From positions 1 to 64,000 of the forward strand of contig JAIQFQ010000003.1 in assembly GCA_020073245.1 (NCBI GenBank): 64,000 bases of DNA, read 5' to 3'. Each line of letters begins with the position of its first letter. The first letter of the stretch is position 1. Shown here piece by piece: positions 17,623 through 27,800 of the stretch. Below the pieces are notes generated by a model, which was not told the DNA's origin, ran no database searches, and saw only the letters and a list, made by a program, of their open reading frames with translations. This DNA is from Terriglobia bacterium (GTDB lineage: Bacteria; Acidobacteriota; Thermoanaerobaculia; Thermoanaerobaculales; Thermoanaerobaculaceae). The position numbers and the translations under genes are program-made.

Positions 17623-20600
17623 TCACATGCTCCTGCGGTACTGCCCACCGACCTCGTAGAGCGCGTGCGTGATCTGACCGAGGGAGCAGGAACAGACGGT
17701 CTGCAGCAGCTCCGCGAAGAGGTTGGCGCCCGACCGTGCCACCGCCTGCAGGTTCGCCAGCGCCTCGGCGCTCGGGACCTGCCAGGGAGACACCACCCCG
17801 ACACGGGCGGGGGCAAGCCCCGCCCCTACATTCGTGTCGCCGTCGGCGGTCTCTTGTAGGGGCGGCCCTTGCGGCCGCCCGCCGGCGACACCGGTCTCTC
17901 CGGGCCCCGGACCTCGGACCCCGGACCCCTCGTGTCTCTCCTGGAAGTCCCGCACGTGGGCGAGGCGCGCCTCCTTCTCACCCGTGGTGGCACGTGTGAG
18001 CGTCTTCGCCTCGAGGACGTTCTCTCCCCGATGCGGATCGAGGAACGTGTTGACGCCGACGACCGGGAACTCGCCCGAGTGCTTCAGGCGTTCGTAGTGG
18101 AGCGACTCCTCCTGGATCCGGGAGCGCTGATAGCCGGTCTCCATGGCGCCCAGCACCCCGCCGCGCTCGGAGAGGCGCTCGAACTCCTCCAGCACGCCGC
18201 GCTCGACCTCGTCGGTCAGCCACTGGAGGAACGCCGAGCCCTGGAGAGGGTTCTCGTTCGCGAGCAGCCCGAACTCCTTGGCGTTGATCATCTGGATCGC
18301 CAGCGCTCGCCGCACCGACTCCTCGGTCGGGGTCGTGATCGCCTCGTCGTAGGCGTTGGTGTGGAGGGAGTTGCAGTTGTCGGCCATCGCGAGGAGGGCC
18401 TGCAACGTCGTGCGGATGTCGTTGAACGCGATCTCCTGGGCGTGCAGGCTGCGCCCCGACGTCTGGATGTGGTACTTGAGCTTCTGCGAGCGCTCGTTGG
18501 CGCCGTAGCGCTCACTCATCGCGACCGCCCAGATCCGCCGCGCAACCCTGCCGATCACGGTGTACTCGGGGTCCATCCCGTTCGAGAAGAAGAACGAGAG
18601 GTTGGGCGCGAACTCGTCGATCGCCATCCCGCGTGCGAGGTAGACCTCGACGTAGGCGAACCCGTTGGCGAGCGTGAACGCGAGCTGGCTGATCGGGTTC
18701 GCGCCCGCCTCGGCGATGTGGTAGCCGGAGATCGACACCGAGTAGAAGTTGCGCACGTCGTTGGCGATGAACCACTGCTGGATGTCGCCCATCATCCGCA
18801 GCGCGAACTCGGTCGAGAAGATGCACGTGTTCTGCGCCTGATCTTCCTTGAGGATGTCGGCCTGGACGGTGCCGCGAACCTGCGCGACCGCGCAGGCGAG
18901 CGCCTTGTCCCACTCGCCCGGCGATAGCAGGGCGGCGATCTCGTCCCAGCGCTTCCCGTCCACGAACGGCTGCAGCGCGTCGTCCGGATTCGCGCGCAGG
19001 CGTCCGTCGGCGATCATGCGGCGCTTCGCCTCCTGGCGCCCGGCGACGTTGAAGAACATGGCGAGGATCATCGGCGCCGGGCCGTTGATCGTCATCGAGA
19101 CCGAGGTGTTGGCCGCGCACAGGTCGAACCCGGCGTACAGCCGCTCCATGTCCTCGACGGTGCAGATCGAGACGCCCGACTCGCCGACCTTGCCGATGAT
19201 GTCCGGACGCTCGGCGGGGTCCTCGCCGTAGAGCGTCACAGAGTCGAACGCGGTCGAAAGGCGCACGGACGACTGCCCGCGCGAAACGTAGTGAAAGCGG
19301 GCGTTGGTGCGCTCCGGGCCGCCCTCGCCCGCGAACATGCGTGTGGGCAGCTCTTCGGTGCGCCTGAAGGGGAAAACGCCGGCGGTGTACGGGTAGGCGC
19401 CGGGGACGTTCTCGGTGGCGAGGAAGAGGACGATGTCGCCCCAGTCCTCCAGCTTCGGCAGGGCGACCTTGGGAACGTGCGTGCCCGACAGCGAGACCGA
19501 GGTCAGCGGGACCGTGATCGCGCGGCGGCGCACCGTGTACGTGAACGTGTCGCCTGCGTACTCGCGCCGGAGCTCGGCCCAGGTCGCGAGTTGCTCGCGG
19601 GTATCGGGCTCGAGGTCGGCGGCCGCCCGCCGGATCTCCTCATCGAGCAGGGCGAGCGCGCCCTCGGAGTGCGTGGCGCCCGCGGCGATCTGCTCGAACA
19701 GTCCCCACAACGCTTCGTACCCGTCCTCGTCGGGGCCCGGAGCCCTGAGCCCGGACCCCGCTCCTGCCACCACGGCCCTCGCTCCGACGAGCTGGTAAAG
19801 CGACCGTGCGACTCGCGCCTGGGCCTCCGCGTGGGAGCGGGCGCTGCGGCACGCGGCCGAGATTTCGCGCAGGTAGCCGATCCGCTCCCCCGGGATGAGC
19901 GGGTGACGGTCCGGCTCTCCGGTCGGCTGGGCGTGCGTGCTCTCGAGGCGCCAGGCGCCGCCGAACCCCTTCTCGAGGTGGGACACCAGCGCGAGGTAAA
20001 GCAGGTTCACGCCGCGGTCGTGGAACTGGTGGGCGCACGTGGGGAAGACCGGAAGCCCCTCATCGGGCATCGTGAACTCCGAGCGGCTCCGCCGGAGCTG
20101 CTTGCGCACGTCGCGCAACGCGTCGAGCGCGCCTGGGCGGTCGAACTTGTTTATCGCGACCATGTCCGCGAAGTCCAGCATGTCGATCTTCTCGAGCTGC
20201 ATCGCCGCGCCGTATTCGGGGGTCATGACGTAGACCGACTGATCGGCGAGGTCGGCGATCTCACTGTCGGCTTGACCGGCGCCGGCCGACTCCACGAGGA
20301 CGAGGCCGAACCCCGCCGCGATGCACACGTCGATCGCCGTCTTGGTGTTGGCCGAGAGCGTGCGATGCGCTTGGCGGGTGGCGAGGGAACGCATGTAGAC
20401 GCGAGGGGAGGAGGCGAGCGAGTTCATGCGGATGCGGTCGCCGAGCAGCGCACCGCCGGTGCGCCGCTTGGTGGGATCCACCGCCAGCACGGCAATCGTG
20501 AGGTTGGGGAAGTCGGCCAGGAACCGCCGCACGAGTTCGTCCGTCAGCGAGGACTTTCCGGCACCCCCGGTGCCTGTGATCCCGACGACCGGACACCGGG

Positions 20601-21213
20601 CTCCAGACCCCGTGGTTCGTGGTTCGTGGTCCGTGGATCGCACAGACGTGGCCGCCAGCTTCCCTAGTTCGGCAAGCGTGATCAGGTGGGCCACTTCCAG
20701 GAATCCGGAAACGTCGGTTTCGCTGGTGCCTTTCTCGAACAACGATCCACGATCCACGATCCGCGGCCGTTCGATGTTTGGAACGGGTTCGCAGGCGCCG
20801 AGCATGGCCTGGATCATGCCGTCGAGACCGAGCGTCCGCCCATCGTCAGGAGAAAAGATCCGGGCGACACCGCGCCTGTGCAGCTCGGCTATCTCCTCTG
20901 GGACGATGACCCCACCACCCCCGCCGAAGACCTTGATGTGCCCCGAGTTCTGGCGCCGCAGCAGGTCCACCATATAGGTGAAGAACTCCATGTGGCCGCC
21001 TTGGTACGAGGAGACGGCGATCGCCTGGGCGTCCTCCTGGATGGCCGCGTCCACGATCTCGGCGACCGAGCGGTTGTGGCCGAGATGGATGACCTCGGCG
21101 CCGTGGGCTTGGAGCAGCCTCCGAATGATATTGATCGCGGCATCGTGCCCGTCGAACAGCGACGCGGCGGTCACGAACCGGATCTTGGGTTGCGGCGTGG
21201 TCGTCTCCCCCAT
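17623..21213 (-). CDS. icmF: fused isobutyryl-CoA mutase (IcmF) with repeat-derived insertions
   Basis: IcmF interconverts isobutyryl-CoA and n-butyryl-CoA using adenosylcobalamin and carries its own G-protein chaperone. The order is typical. The B12-binding domain covers about residues 9-140 (FDGHDAA). The MeaI-type GTPase covers about 210-430, with Walker [10 protein letters not shown] and NKFD. The linker and mutase barrel run about 530-1090 ([13 protein letters not shown]), and the C-terminus ends [10 protein letters not shown]-like, here [16 protein letters not shown]. The protein is 1196 residues, about 100 longer than usual. The excess maps to three low-complexity insertions whose DNA consists of repeats: around 20590-20775, 19725-19770 and 17795-17945. 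All keep the frame. ATG 21213 has AGGAAGG upstream. Confidence 0.92.
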   Translation of the reverse strand: MGETTTPQPKIRFVTAASLFDGHDAAINIIRRLLQAHGAEVIHLGHNRSVAEIVDAAIQEDAQAIAVSSYQGGHMEFFTYMVDLLRRQNSGHIKVFGGGGGVIVPEEIAELHRRGVARIFSPDDGRTLGLDGMIQAMLGACEPVPNIERPRIVDRGSLFEKGTSETDVSGFLEVAHLITLAELGKLAATSVRSTDHEPRTTGSGARCPVVGITGTGGAGKSSLTDELVRRFLADFPNLTIAVLAVDPTKRRTGGALLGDRIRMNSLASSPRVYMRSLATRQAHRTLSANTKTAIDVCIAAGFGLVLVESAGAGQADSEIADLADQSVYVMTPEYGAAMQLEKIDMLDFADMVAINKFDRPGALDALRDVRKQLRRSRSEFTMPDEGLPVFPTCAHQFHDRGVNLLYLALVSHLEKGFGGAWRLESTHAQPTGEPDRHPLIPGERIGYLREISAACRSARSHAEAQARVARSLYQLVGARAVVAGAGSGLRAPGPDEDGYEALWGLFEQIAAGATHSEGALALLDEEIRRAAADLEPDTREQLATWAELRREYAGDTFTYTVRRRAITVPLTSVSLSGTHVPKVALPKLEDWGDIVLFLATENVPGAYPYTAGVFPFRRTEELPTRMFAGEGGPERTNARFHYVSRGQSSVRLSTAFDSVTLYGEDPAERPDIIGKVGESGVSICTVEDMERLYAGFDLCAANTSVSMTINGPAPMILAMFFNVAGRQEAKRRMIADGRLRANPDDALQPFVDGKRWDEIAALLSPGEWDKALACAVAQVRGTVQADILKEDQAQNTCIFSTEFALRMMGDIQQWFIANDVRNFYSVSISGYHIAEAGANPISQLAFTLANGFAYVEVYLARGMAIDEFAPNLSFFFSNGMDPEYTVIGRVARRIWAVAMSERYGANERSQKLKYHIQTSGRSLHAQEIAFNDIRTTLQALLAMADNCNSLHTNAYDEAITTPTEESVRRALAIQMINAKEFGLLANENPLQGSAFLQWLTDEVERGVLEEFERLSERGGVLGAMETGYQRSRIQEESLHYERLKHSGEFPVVGVNTFLDPHRGENVLEAKTLTRATTGEKEARLAHVRDFQERHEGSGVRGPGPGETGVAGGRPQGPPLQETADGDTNVGAGLAPARVGVVSPWQVPSAEALANLQAVARSGANLFAELLQTVCSCSLGQITHALYEVGGQYRRSM
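17801..17880. repeat. paired GC-rich palindromes inserted in the icmF coding sequence
   Basis: Two hairpins lie back to back. The first is GGGCGGGG-loop-CCCCGCCC at 17805-17825, and the second is GGGGCGGCC-loop-GGCCGCCC at 17859-17880. They are flanked by CCCCTACA and its complement TGTAGGGG, so the pair forms a larger inverted repeat. In the icmF frame they encode peptides such as [10 protein letters not shown] and [11 protein letters not shown], strings commonly produced when such repeats are translated. A GGTCC-rich tract (17901-17930) follows directly. Confidence 0.75.
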
Positions 21214-21337
21214 GTGGCCAGCCTTCCTGGGGCGCATTCTAGCGCGAGGTGCGCCGCGGCGACGCATCCGAGCTTCTCCAGGGGCTCCGGAGGGTTCCAC
21301 AGCGGCGGCGTAACCGCAGGGGCGCCGGAACCGTCCC

Positions 21338-21343
21338 TATAAT
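21338..21343 (+). promoter_or_regulatory. -10 box (perfect TATAAT), leaderless start for the kinase gene
   Basis: The perfect consensus TATAAT ends 8 bases before ATG 21352, placing the expected transcription start at or within 2 bases of the start codon. No Shine-Dalgarno sequence is present, so the mRNA is probably leaderless. No good -35 is seen. Confidence 0.6.
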
Positions 21344-21351
21344 TGAAACTG

Positions 21352-24084
21352 ATGGAGAATTCCGGAGAAGGCGGTCGCGACGACCCGCGCACGTGGCCCT
21401 CGGGTGGGGCGAGCGGGTCGGGAAACTTCGCGCTGCCCGCCCGCTGGAAGCTCGGCAGGCTGCTCGGCTCCGGCGGTCAGGCCGAGGTCTGGCTTGCCCA
21501 GGACCAGGAGGTCGGCGAGTGGGTGGCGATCAAGGTTTTCGGGGCCGACCTCTCCGAGACCGACCGGGAGCGCCTCCGGCGCGAGGTGCGACTAGGCCGC
21601 TCGTTGCAGCACCCCGGCCTGGTGCGGTTGTTCGAGCTGGTCGAGAGTTCGGGACGCCTCGCGCTGGTCATGGAGTGGATGCCGAGCGGCAGCCTGGTCC
21701 GCCGCCTCGAAGGCGGCCCACTCCCGATCGACGAGGTGATCAGGGTCGCCGAGGAGGCACTCGAGATCCTGGAGTACCTCCACGCGAATGGCGTCGTGCA
21801 TCGCGACGTGAAGCCGTCCAATCTGCTGCTCGACAACGATGGAAACGTCAAGCTCGCCGACCTGGGTCTCGCGCGGCCGCTCGAGGAAGATCGCGACGTC
21901 ACGAGGACGAACACGACGGTCGGAACGCCAGGCTTCATGAGCCCCGAGCAGCTCCGGGGCGAGAACGTGGCGCCGGCTTCGGACCTGTACTCCCTGGGTG
22001 TCACGCTCTACCAGTTGCTCACCGGGGTCCAGGTGTTCGAGGGTGTCTCGCAATTCGAGGTCGCCAGGCGCCATCTCGCGAGCCGGCCCCGGGACCCGAG
22101 GGAACTGCGGCCGGACTGCCCGAGGTGGTTTGCCCGTTTCGTTCTCCGCCTCCTGGAGAAGCGGCCCGAGGACCGGTGGCCGGACGCTGGCGGGGCTCGG
22201 CTGGCCCTCCACCGCCGGGCCGGGCTGACCCCACCGAGGGTCCTTCGCAACCTGACGATGACCGGCGCCGCGGTGGTCGTCGTCGCGCTGGGCTTGGTTT
22301 ACGTGGGAAGGATTGCGTTCGACAGGTTCTGGCACCCTGTGGCGGAGCGAATCGAGGCTAGCGGTCGTGAGGTTCGTGGCCTCGATGCCCGCGGCACCGT
22401 CGTCTGGAAAGTTGCCTTCGAGAACCCCATCCGGCAGATCGAGCAGGTCGACCTGACAGGCGATGGCGTTGCGGAGATCATGATCAGCGCATGGCCGGTC
22501 GCGTTCCGGCGCTCAACGACACCCGAGCGCTCCGAGGTCGCGATCCTCGACCGGCGGGGTGACGTGATCAGCAGACTCGTCCCCGAGGAGGCTGTCTCGT
22601 ACTGGCCGTTCGACTACCCGGTGTCGTTCAATCCCACCGTCCACGTTGTCGCCATCGGGAGGAACGGCGAGCCGGCGGTGGCGGTGAACTGCCGCCACGC
22701 CATCTTCTACCCGACGGTTGTTCTCGTGTACTGGCCTCGGACAGGGGTCTGGGAGCCCGCCCTCTATCACACGGGCTGGCTCACCGACCTTGCCCCCGTT
22801 CAGGGGAGTGACCCGCCGCGACTGCGCTTCGAGGGCGTCAACAACCGGCTGTGCATGTACCCGGTGGTAGGGGAGCTCGTGGTCAACAATCCCGACCCTT
22901 CCGCGGTCCGACAGCAGCGCGCGGTGGAGATCAGCGAGAGCGTGTCGGATCATCTGGATGGCGGGTTCTCGCTAGCCTGGTACACGCCGCTGGACCTGCA
23001 AGGGCCGACACACGGCGCGTTGGAGCTTGCCGGCAACGGAAACGCGGTCCTGAGGTACCCGACGGCGACTCTCGAGGTGGACCGCTTCGGCAACCCCGTG
23101 CCTGGGCCCAACGCCGGCCGGGACCTGGTTACGGAACGACGGGCGTTCCTTACGGATCTCTCGGCCCTGGTGCCCGGCAACCAACCCGTGAGCGCGGCGG
23201 GAGTCAGTGCGCTTCTCGACGGCCTGCGCCTCCGGCACGCCGACCTGCTCCGAGAGCGACCCTACCGGACGATCTTGGACACGCTGGCGGCACGCGCCCT
23301 CGCGCGTGTCGGCGGGTTGCAGGATGCCATTCGGATGTTGCGGCGCTTGCGCAACGGCTCCGATGCGCCCGAGGTGACCCTCCGTCTGGCACACCTCGAG
23401 GCCGTCGCGGGAAACCTCGACGAGGCCAAGCGCCTTGCCCAAGAGGTCCTGGACGGCGCGAACGCCAACCGTCGGTACGACGCCGCCCAGCTCCTGCGGC
23501 ACCTGGCGTTCGAGACGAGGGACGTGGAAGGGGTCCGCAGGGCGGCGACGGCGATCGGGTACTTCGAACAGAGCAACCAAGACGCGGCCGGGATTACGGC
23601 CACCCTCTGGGTCAGCGCCCACCTCTGGTGGGATGAGCTCACCGATACCGACACCCGTTGTATCCCATCGCCGCTTGCGTCGGCGGCGGAGGCTGCGGCG
23701 TGCGTCGCGCGGTGGCGCTTGGGCCGCACTGCGCCCGGCGACTTGGAGGCAATGAAGGCTTGCGAGGAGACGAACCCGGAGGTCAGGCGCCCGTGCAGGG
23801 CGGCTCGCGCCGCCGCCCTGCTCGGCCTGGGCCGCGCGCGTGAGGCCGCGTCGCTGCTCAACGACGTCTCCGCCCAGATGGAGTCCACCGCGCCCGACGA
23901 CTTCGAGGACCAGCAGGGGCTCGGGCTCGCGCGCGCAATCTACGCCAAGGCGCTTCTTGCTGCCGGGGAGCGCGACCAGGCTGTCCGGCTCGCTCGGAGG
24001 TGGCAGCAGCAGCTCCGCCCGGGGTTGCTCCCCAGGATCTTGGTTGACGAGGTCCTCAAGAGTGGGACGGTGGACGGCAGGTAG
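21352..24084 (+). CDS. large membrane serine/threonine protein kinase with C-terminal sensor and TPR-like region
   Basis: The 910-residue protein has an N-terminal Hanks kinase at about residues 31-290: GSGGQAEV loop, VAIKVF lysine, HRDVKPSN, DLG in place of DFG, and GTPGFMSPEQ. A single membrane helix follows at about 301-322. An extracytoplasmic region of about 580 residues comes next, containing an FG-GAP/VCBS-like strand (DLTGDGVAEIMIS) and then repeated helical pairs (about 600-890) with TPR-like spacing (AGNLDEAKRLAQEVL). Both halves fit a transmembrane signalling kinase whose outer part senses or scaffolds. ATG 21352 follows a TATAAT box; TTG 21343 is the longer alternative. It is divergent from icmF. 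Confidence 0.82.
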   Translation: MENSGEGGRDDPRTWPSGGASGSGNFALPARWKLGRLLGSGGQAEVWLAQDQEVGEWVAIKVFGADLSETDRERLRREVRLGRSLQHPGLVRLFELVESSGRLALVMEWMPSGSLVRRLEGGPLPIDEVIRVAEEALEILEYLHANGVVHRDVKPSNLLLDNDGNVKLADLGLARPLEEDRDVTRTNTTVGTPGFMSPEQLRGENVAPASDLYSLGVTLYQLLTGVQVFEGVSQFEVARRHLASRPRDPRELRPDCPRWFARFVLRLLEKRPEDRWPDAGGARLALHRRAGLTPPRVLRNLTMTGAAVVVVALGLVYVGRIAFDRFWHPVAERIEASGREVRGLDARGTVVWKVAFENPIRQIEQVDLTGDGVAEIMISAWPVAFRRSTTPERSEVAILDRRGDVISRLVPEEAVSYWPFDYPVSFNPTVHVVAIGRNGEPAVAVNCRHAIFYPTVVLVYWPRTGVWEPALYHTGWLTDLAPVQGSDPPRLRFEGVNNRLCMYPVVGELVVNNPDPSAVRQQRAVEISESVSDHLDGGFSLAWYTPLDLQGPTHGALELAGNGNAVLRYPTATLEVDRFGNPVPGPNAGRDLVTERRAFLTDLSALVPGNQPVSAAGVSALLDGLRLRHADLLRERPYRTILDTLAARALARVGGLQDAIRMLRRLRNGSDAPEVTLRLAHLEAVAGNLDEAKRLAQEVLDGANANRRYDAAQLLRHLAFETRDVEGVRRAATAIGYFEQSNQDAAGITATLWVSAHLWWDELTDTDTRCIPSPLASAAEAAACVARWRLGRTAPGDLEAMKACEETNPEVRRPCRAARAAALLGLGRAREAASLLNDVSAQMESTAPDDFEDQQGLGLARAIYAKALLAAGERDQAVRLARRWQQQLRPGLLPRILVDEVLKSGTVDGR

Positions 24085-24104
24085 CGCGCCCCGGCCGCGC
24101 CGGG

Positions 24105-24578
24105 TCAGGTGAGCTGGCCGCGCGACGGCGGGGGGAGTTCGTCGGCCGCTCCCATGACGGCGCTTGGCTCTCCCTGGAGCCAGTAGAGGGCGCGGCCGCT
24201 TGTCCAGAGCAGGTTGTGGCCACCCGGGCCGACGGTCACCCACCGCCCGGTTGCGCCGTTCTCCTCCCGGGGTTCCGCGAACGGCGTGCCGCCGCTGCGC
24301 ATCCCGTCGACCATGCGGGTCAGGACCTTCTGGGCCTCGACGCCGTCGGTGAATCGAGAGAGCCACACCCGCAGCTGGCCGCTGCGTCCGTAGTCCGCGA
24401 CGGTCGAGTCATCGGGCGCGACGTCCCTGCCGTGCAGTTCAGCAACCATCCTGGCCGCACGCGCGCCAGACCAGAGGCGAGTGCGATGGAGCCCTGCAAG
24501 GCGGGGCGGAAGCGGCGCCCGCAGGCAGGCGGTCACCACGGCGATCGCAACAAGGATGGGAAGTACGCTACGTCGCAC
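24105..24578 (-). CDS. putative lipoprotein, function unknown
   Basis: GTG 24578 gives a 157-residue protein with a short basic start, a hydrophobic segment and a lipobox-like VVTAC near residue 18, so it is probably a lipoprotein. The mature part has one predicted alpha/beta domain (LRVWLSRFTDGVEAQKVLTRM, then GRWVTVGPGG). I recognise no family. The start overlaps the end of the HD-domain gene by 11 bases, implying translational coupling. The longer ORF to 24686 would overlap far more and has no signal sequence at its start. Confidence 0.55.
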   Translation of the reverse strand: MRRSVLPILVAIAVVTACLRAPLPPRLAGLHRTRLWSGARAARMVAELHGRDVAPDDSTVADYGRSGQLRVWLSRFTDGVEAQKVLTRMVDGMRSGGTPFAEPREENGATGRWVTVGPGGHNLLWTSGRALYWLQGEPSAVMGAADELPPPSRGQLT

Positions 24579-25137
24579 CGGCGAGCCCCAGCTCGGAGGC
24601 GATGGACGCCATCGCATCGCGCACGAAGGCGATGTGGGCCGCAAGCTCCATTCCGATCTCTTCCGCCCCGCGGCGAATGTCCTCACGGTTCACAGAACGC
24701 GCGAATGCCTTGTCTTTCATCCGCTTCAGGACCGACTCGACCGGCACGTTGGCGATAGCCTTGTCAGGCCGCACCAACGTGGCGGCCGTCAGGAATCCCG
24801 TCAGCTCGTCCACGGCAAACAGACAGCGCGCCATGTCGGTGTCGCGGGGAACCCCGGTGTAGTCGGCGTGCCCCTCAATGGCGCGTACCCATGCCTCCGG
24901 CCACCCCTGCTCCCTGAGCACCCGCGCCCCGGCGTATACGTGAGTCTCGGCGGTCGGGTTCTTCTCGTAATCGAAGTCGTGGAGCAACCCGACGATCCCG
25001 AAGGCGTTCTCATCGGCTCCCAGCCTGCGGCCATGGGCGCGCATCGACGCCTCGACGGCCAAGGCGTGCTTGCGCAGGTTTGCGTTCTCCGTCCAGTCGC
25101 AGAGCAGCTTCCATGCGGCATCGCGATCGTAGGGCAT
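24568..25137 (-). CDS. HD-domain (HDIG-type) phosphohydrolase-like protein
   Basis: The 189-residue protein has the HD metal-site pattern: RKHALAVE (first His), LLHDFDYE (HD pair) and IEGHADYTG (later His), then FAVDELTGFLTA. It matches the family of small single-domain HD hydrolases, which act on nucleotides or other phosphate esters. ATG 25137 has no Shine-Dalgarno sequence; a TAGGCT hexamer six bases upstream with TTGGTC 17 bases before it suggests a leaderless transcript. It overlaps the downstream lipoprotein gene. Confidence 0.78.
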   Translation of the reverse strand: MPYDRDAAWKLLCDWTENANLRKHALAVEASMRAHGRRLGADENAFGIVGLLHDFDYEKNPTAETHVYAGARVLREQGWPEAWVRAIEGHADYTGVPRDTDMARCLFAVDELTGFLTAATLVRPDKAIANVPVESVLKRMKDKAFARSVNREDIRRGAEEIGMELAAHIAFVRDAMASIASELGLAGAT

Positions 25138-25184
25138 GCGAGAAGCCTACCGCAGCGCCGCTGCAGGACCAAACGCCGGCGTTA

Positions 25185-25310
25185 GGAGTTCAAAGTGAAG
25201 AGTGAAGAGTTGAAGGACCAGGAACCGATGCAGTGTCGGGGAGGCGGGGGTCAGCGAATGGGGCTCCTTGTTGTTAACTCTTAACTCTCCACTCTCAACT
25301 CTTAGCTGGC
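25185..25310. repeat. intergenic purine/pyrimidine hairpin (repeat family member 2)
   Basis: A purine-rich arm (AAGTGAAGAGTGAAGAGTTGAAGG) is followed about 75 bases later by a pyrimidine-rich arm (AACTCTTAACTCTCCACTCTCAACTCTTAG). AAGAGTTGA pairs perfectly with TCAACTCTT. The layout matches the elements at 13306-13435, 28731-28845 and 30293-30395, although sequence identity is low. It lies between nadB and the HD-domain gene. Confidence 0.55.
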
Positions 25311-25341
25311 CTTTGGGGGTTTTCGAGCCTGGTGGCTGCCG

Positions 25342-26949
25342 TCAGGCCTCGGACGCGGTTCGGACGGGGACGCCGATGACGTAGTGACAGCCCACGGAGG
25401 TGGGGTTGCGTTGCGCGGCCGCCGCGATCAAACCCGCCGCGGTGCATCCTTGGACCAGGTCAACGAGCGCCGCCGAGATCGGGGTCGAGCGGTAGAACTC
25501 GGTCAACCTGCCGCGCTGGTGCCGTAGGTCCGAGACCGCGCGTGCGAGCCGCTCAGGGGTGCGCACGATGCCGACGTAGTTCCACATCGTGTGCCGAAGC
25601 GCCGACCAGTCCTGGGCGATCAACGCCGGGTCCTCGTTGGACGGTCCGGGCACCGGCTCCCAATCCGGGATCACCGACGCGAGGCTCTCGGCGAGCGGCA
25701 TGCGTTGTCCGCGGCTTGCCGCGTGCTCGCCGGCCGCCAGCCCGAACGTGAGACCCTCCAGCAGCGACGTGGAGGCGAGGCGGTTCGCGCCGTGCACGCC
25801 GGTGCACGCCACCTCGCCGGCGACGTACAGGCCCGGGATCGTGGTCCGACCGGCAAGGTCGGATACGACGCCCCCGCAGGTGTAGTGAGCCGCCGGCACG
25901 ACGGGGATGCGTTCGCGCCTGATGTCGATGCCGTGCTCGAGGCAGCTCTCCGTGACGTTGGGGAATCGCTTGGCGAGCGCCTCGCCCCGGTCGCCGAGGT
26001 CGAGGAAGACACACTCCGTATCGGTGCGGTGCATCTCGTCGACGATCCCGCGTGCCACCACGTCGCGGGGTGCGAGTTCTCCGAGAGCGTGGTGGTTTTG
26101 CATGAAGCGCTCACCCTTCTGGTTGACGAGTTGCGCGCCGGCACCGCGCAACGCCTCCGTGATCAGGAAGCGAGGCGCGCCCGGGACGTAGAGGCAGGTC
26201 GGATGGAATTGGATGAACTCGAGATTCAGCAGGCGCGCGCCAGCGCGCGATGCCATCGCGAGGCCGGAGCCGATCGAGCCGGGGTGGTTCGACGTGTGGA
26301 TGAAGAGCGCGCCCGCACCGCCCGTCGCGAGCACGGTCGCAGAGGCAAGCACCGTGCAGACGCGGCTGCTGTCGACCTCGAGGACGTAGGCCCCTACGCA
26401 GCAGTTGTCCAGGGCGTACCGGTCCTCGGCGCGCCGCGACTGGTGGTGGGTGGTGAGCAGATCCACGGCCTGCGCGCCTTCGACGATGCGAATCCCTGGC
26501 GTGCGCCGAGCCTCGGTCAGCAGGGCCTGCTCGATCGCGGCGCCGGTGCGGTCGGCGGCGTGCAGGATCCGCGGCACCGAGTGAGCGGCTTCGAGAGCGA
26601 GGTCGAGCTGGCCGTTCGGGCGCCGGTCGAACGGCACCGCGAGCCGCTCGAGCAGCCATTGCTGCACGCAACGCGGGCCCTCGCTCGCGAGAAAGCGGGC
26701 GGCCTCAGTCAGGCCGTATTCGGCGCCGGCGCTGAGAATGTCCTTGGCGAGCAGCTCGGGCGAGTCGTCCTCCCCGCGGAACACGATCCCGCCCTGCGCG
26801 CGCCAGGTGTTGGTCGCTGCCGGATCCGTGGCCCGACAGAGCAGGAGCACGTCGGCGCCGGCTCGGGCGGCAGAGAGCGCTGCCGCCAGGCCGGCCACTC
26901 CCGTGCCGACCACCAGGACGTCACAGCGTTCGCGGTCGGCAAGGGTCAT
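25342..26949 (-). CDS. nadB: L-aspartate oxidase
   Basis: NadB oxidises L-aspartate to iminoaspartate, the first step of de novo NAD synthesis. The 535-residue protein has the FAD-binding dinucleotide fold (GTGVAGLAAALSAARAG), the succinate-dehydrogenase-flavoprotein family motif AQGGIVFRGEDD, LEFIQFHPT and GEVACTGVHGANRLASTSLLEGL at full length. The last motif separates NadB and SdhA-type flavoproteins from other families; the length and the adjacent nadC indicate NadB. Its ATG overlaps the nadC stop (ATGA). nadA, the partner quinolinate synthase, is not in the window. Confidence 0.93.
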   Translation of the reverse strand: MTLADRERCDVLVVGTGVAGLAAALSAARAGADVLLLCRATDPAATNTWRAQGGIVFRGEDDSPELLAKDILSAGAEYGLTEAARFLASEGPRCVQQWLLERLAVPFDRRPNGQLDLALEAAHSVPRILHAADRTGAAIEQALLTEARRTPGIRIVEGAQAVDLLTTHHQSRRAEDRYALDNCCVGAYVLEVDSSRVCTVLASATVLATGGAGALFIHTSNHPGSIGSGLAMASRAGARLLNLEFIQFHPTCLYVPGAPRFLITEALRGAGAQLVNQKGERFMQNHHALGELAPRDVVARGIVDEMHRTDTECVFLDLGDRGEALAKRFPNVTESCLEHGIDIRRERIPVVPAAHYTCGGVVSDLAGRTTIPGLYVAGEVACTGVHGANRLASTSLLEGLTFGLAAGEHAASRGQRMPLAESLASVIPDWEPVPGPSNEDPALIAQDWSALRHTMWNYVGIVRTPERLARAVSDLRHQRGRLTEFYRSTPISAALVDLVQGCTAAGLIAAAAQRNPTSVGCHYVIGVPVRTASEA

Positions 26950-27791
26950 GGCCGCACCTTGAGCGAGAGGTCGAGTGCCGGAGCGGAGTGAGTGAGCGTG
27001 CCCACGGACACGAAGTCCACGCCGGCCTCGGCCAGTGCGCGGGCGCTCTCCAGCGTGACGCCACCGGATGCCTCCAGCTTTGCGCGGCCGGCGACCAGCG
27101 TGACAGCGTTGCGAACGAGGGAGACATCCAGGTTATCGAGCATGATGTGGCCGACCCGGCAGGCGAGAGCCTCCTCGACCATCGCGAGGTCGGCGCACTC
27201 GACGACCAGCGGCACGGAACCGCCCCAACGCTCTCGCACCTTCGCGACGGCGGCGGTGATCGACCCGGTGGCCGCGAGGTGGGTGTCCTTGAGCATTGCG
27301 ACGTCGAAGAGGCCCATCCGATGGTTGGCGCCGCCGCCGCACCGCACGGCGTGTTTCTCGAGCGCGCGCCACCCCGGTGTGGTCTTTCGGGTGTCGAGGA
27401 CCGTACAGGACGTCCCGGCGACGGCGTCCACGAACCTCCGGGTCAGAGTCGCGATTCCGGAGAGGCGCGTCACGAAGTTGAGCGCCGTGCGCTCGGCGGC
27501 GAGGACGGCCCGCGCCGGACCGTGCACCACCGCGGCCTGGTCGCCCGAAGCGACGCCGTCGCCATCGCCGTGCGAGGGTTCGACCGTGCAGCGCTGGTCC
27601 AGGAACTCGAACGCCGCGACGAACGCCGGAACACCGGCCAAAACCCCGGCCTTCTTTACGAGCAGCACGGCGGTCGTACGGTCATCGGCGCCGAAGACCG
27701 CGGCGCCGGTCAGGTCCGGGAGATCTTCGGAGAAGGCGGCCGCGAGCAGGGGCGGGAGGTGCGTGGCGTACGGTTCCGGGAGGGGATGCAC
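26946..27791 (-). CDS. nadC: nicotinate-nucleotide pyrophosphorylase (quinolinate phosphoribosyltransferase)
   Basis: NadC converts quinolinate and PRPP to nicotinate mononucleotide, with CO2 release. The 281-residue protein has the family landmarks: RTALNFVTRLSGIATLT, DTRKTTPGWRALEKHAVRCGG, HRMGLFDVAMLKDTH and ASGGVTLESARALAEAGVDFVSVG. Key Arg, Lys and His residues that bind quinolinate and PRPP are in place. It starts 9 bases after the methyltransferase gene and overlaps nadB, so the three genes form one operon. Confidence 0.95.
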   Translation of the reverse strand: MHPLPEPYATHLPPLLAAAFSEDLPDLTGAAVFGADDRTTAVLLVKKAGVLAGVPAFVAAFEFLDQRCTVEPSHGDGDGVASGDQAAVVHGPARAVLAAERTALNFVTRLSGIATLTRRFVDAVAGTSCTVLDTRKTTPGWRALEKHAVRCGGGANHRMGLFDVAMLKDTHLAATGSITAAVAKVRERWGGSVPLVVECADLAMVEEALACRVGHIMLDNLDVSLVRNAVTLVAGRAKLEASGGVTLESARALAEAGVDFVSVGTLTHSAPALDLSLKVRP

Positions 27792-27800
27792 GAGTTCATT

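Noticed and set aside
20590-20775. Short GATCCACG-type repeats considered as a CRISPR-like array
   Set aside because: Units are 8-12 bp, irregular, and lie in the icmF coding frame with no spacers of fixed length and no cas genes.
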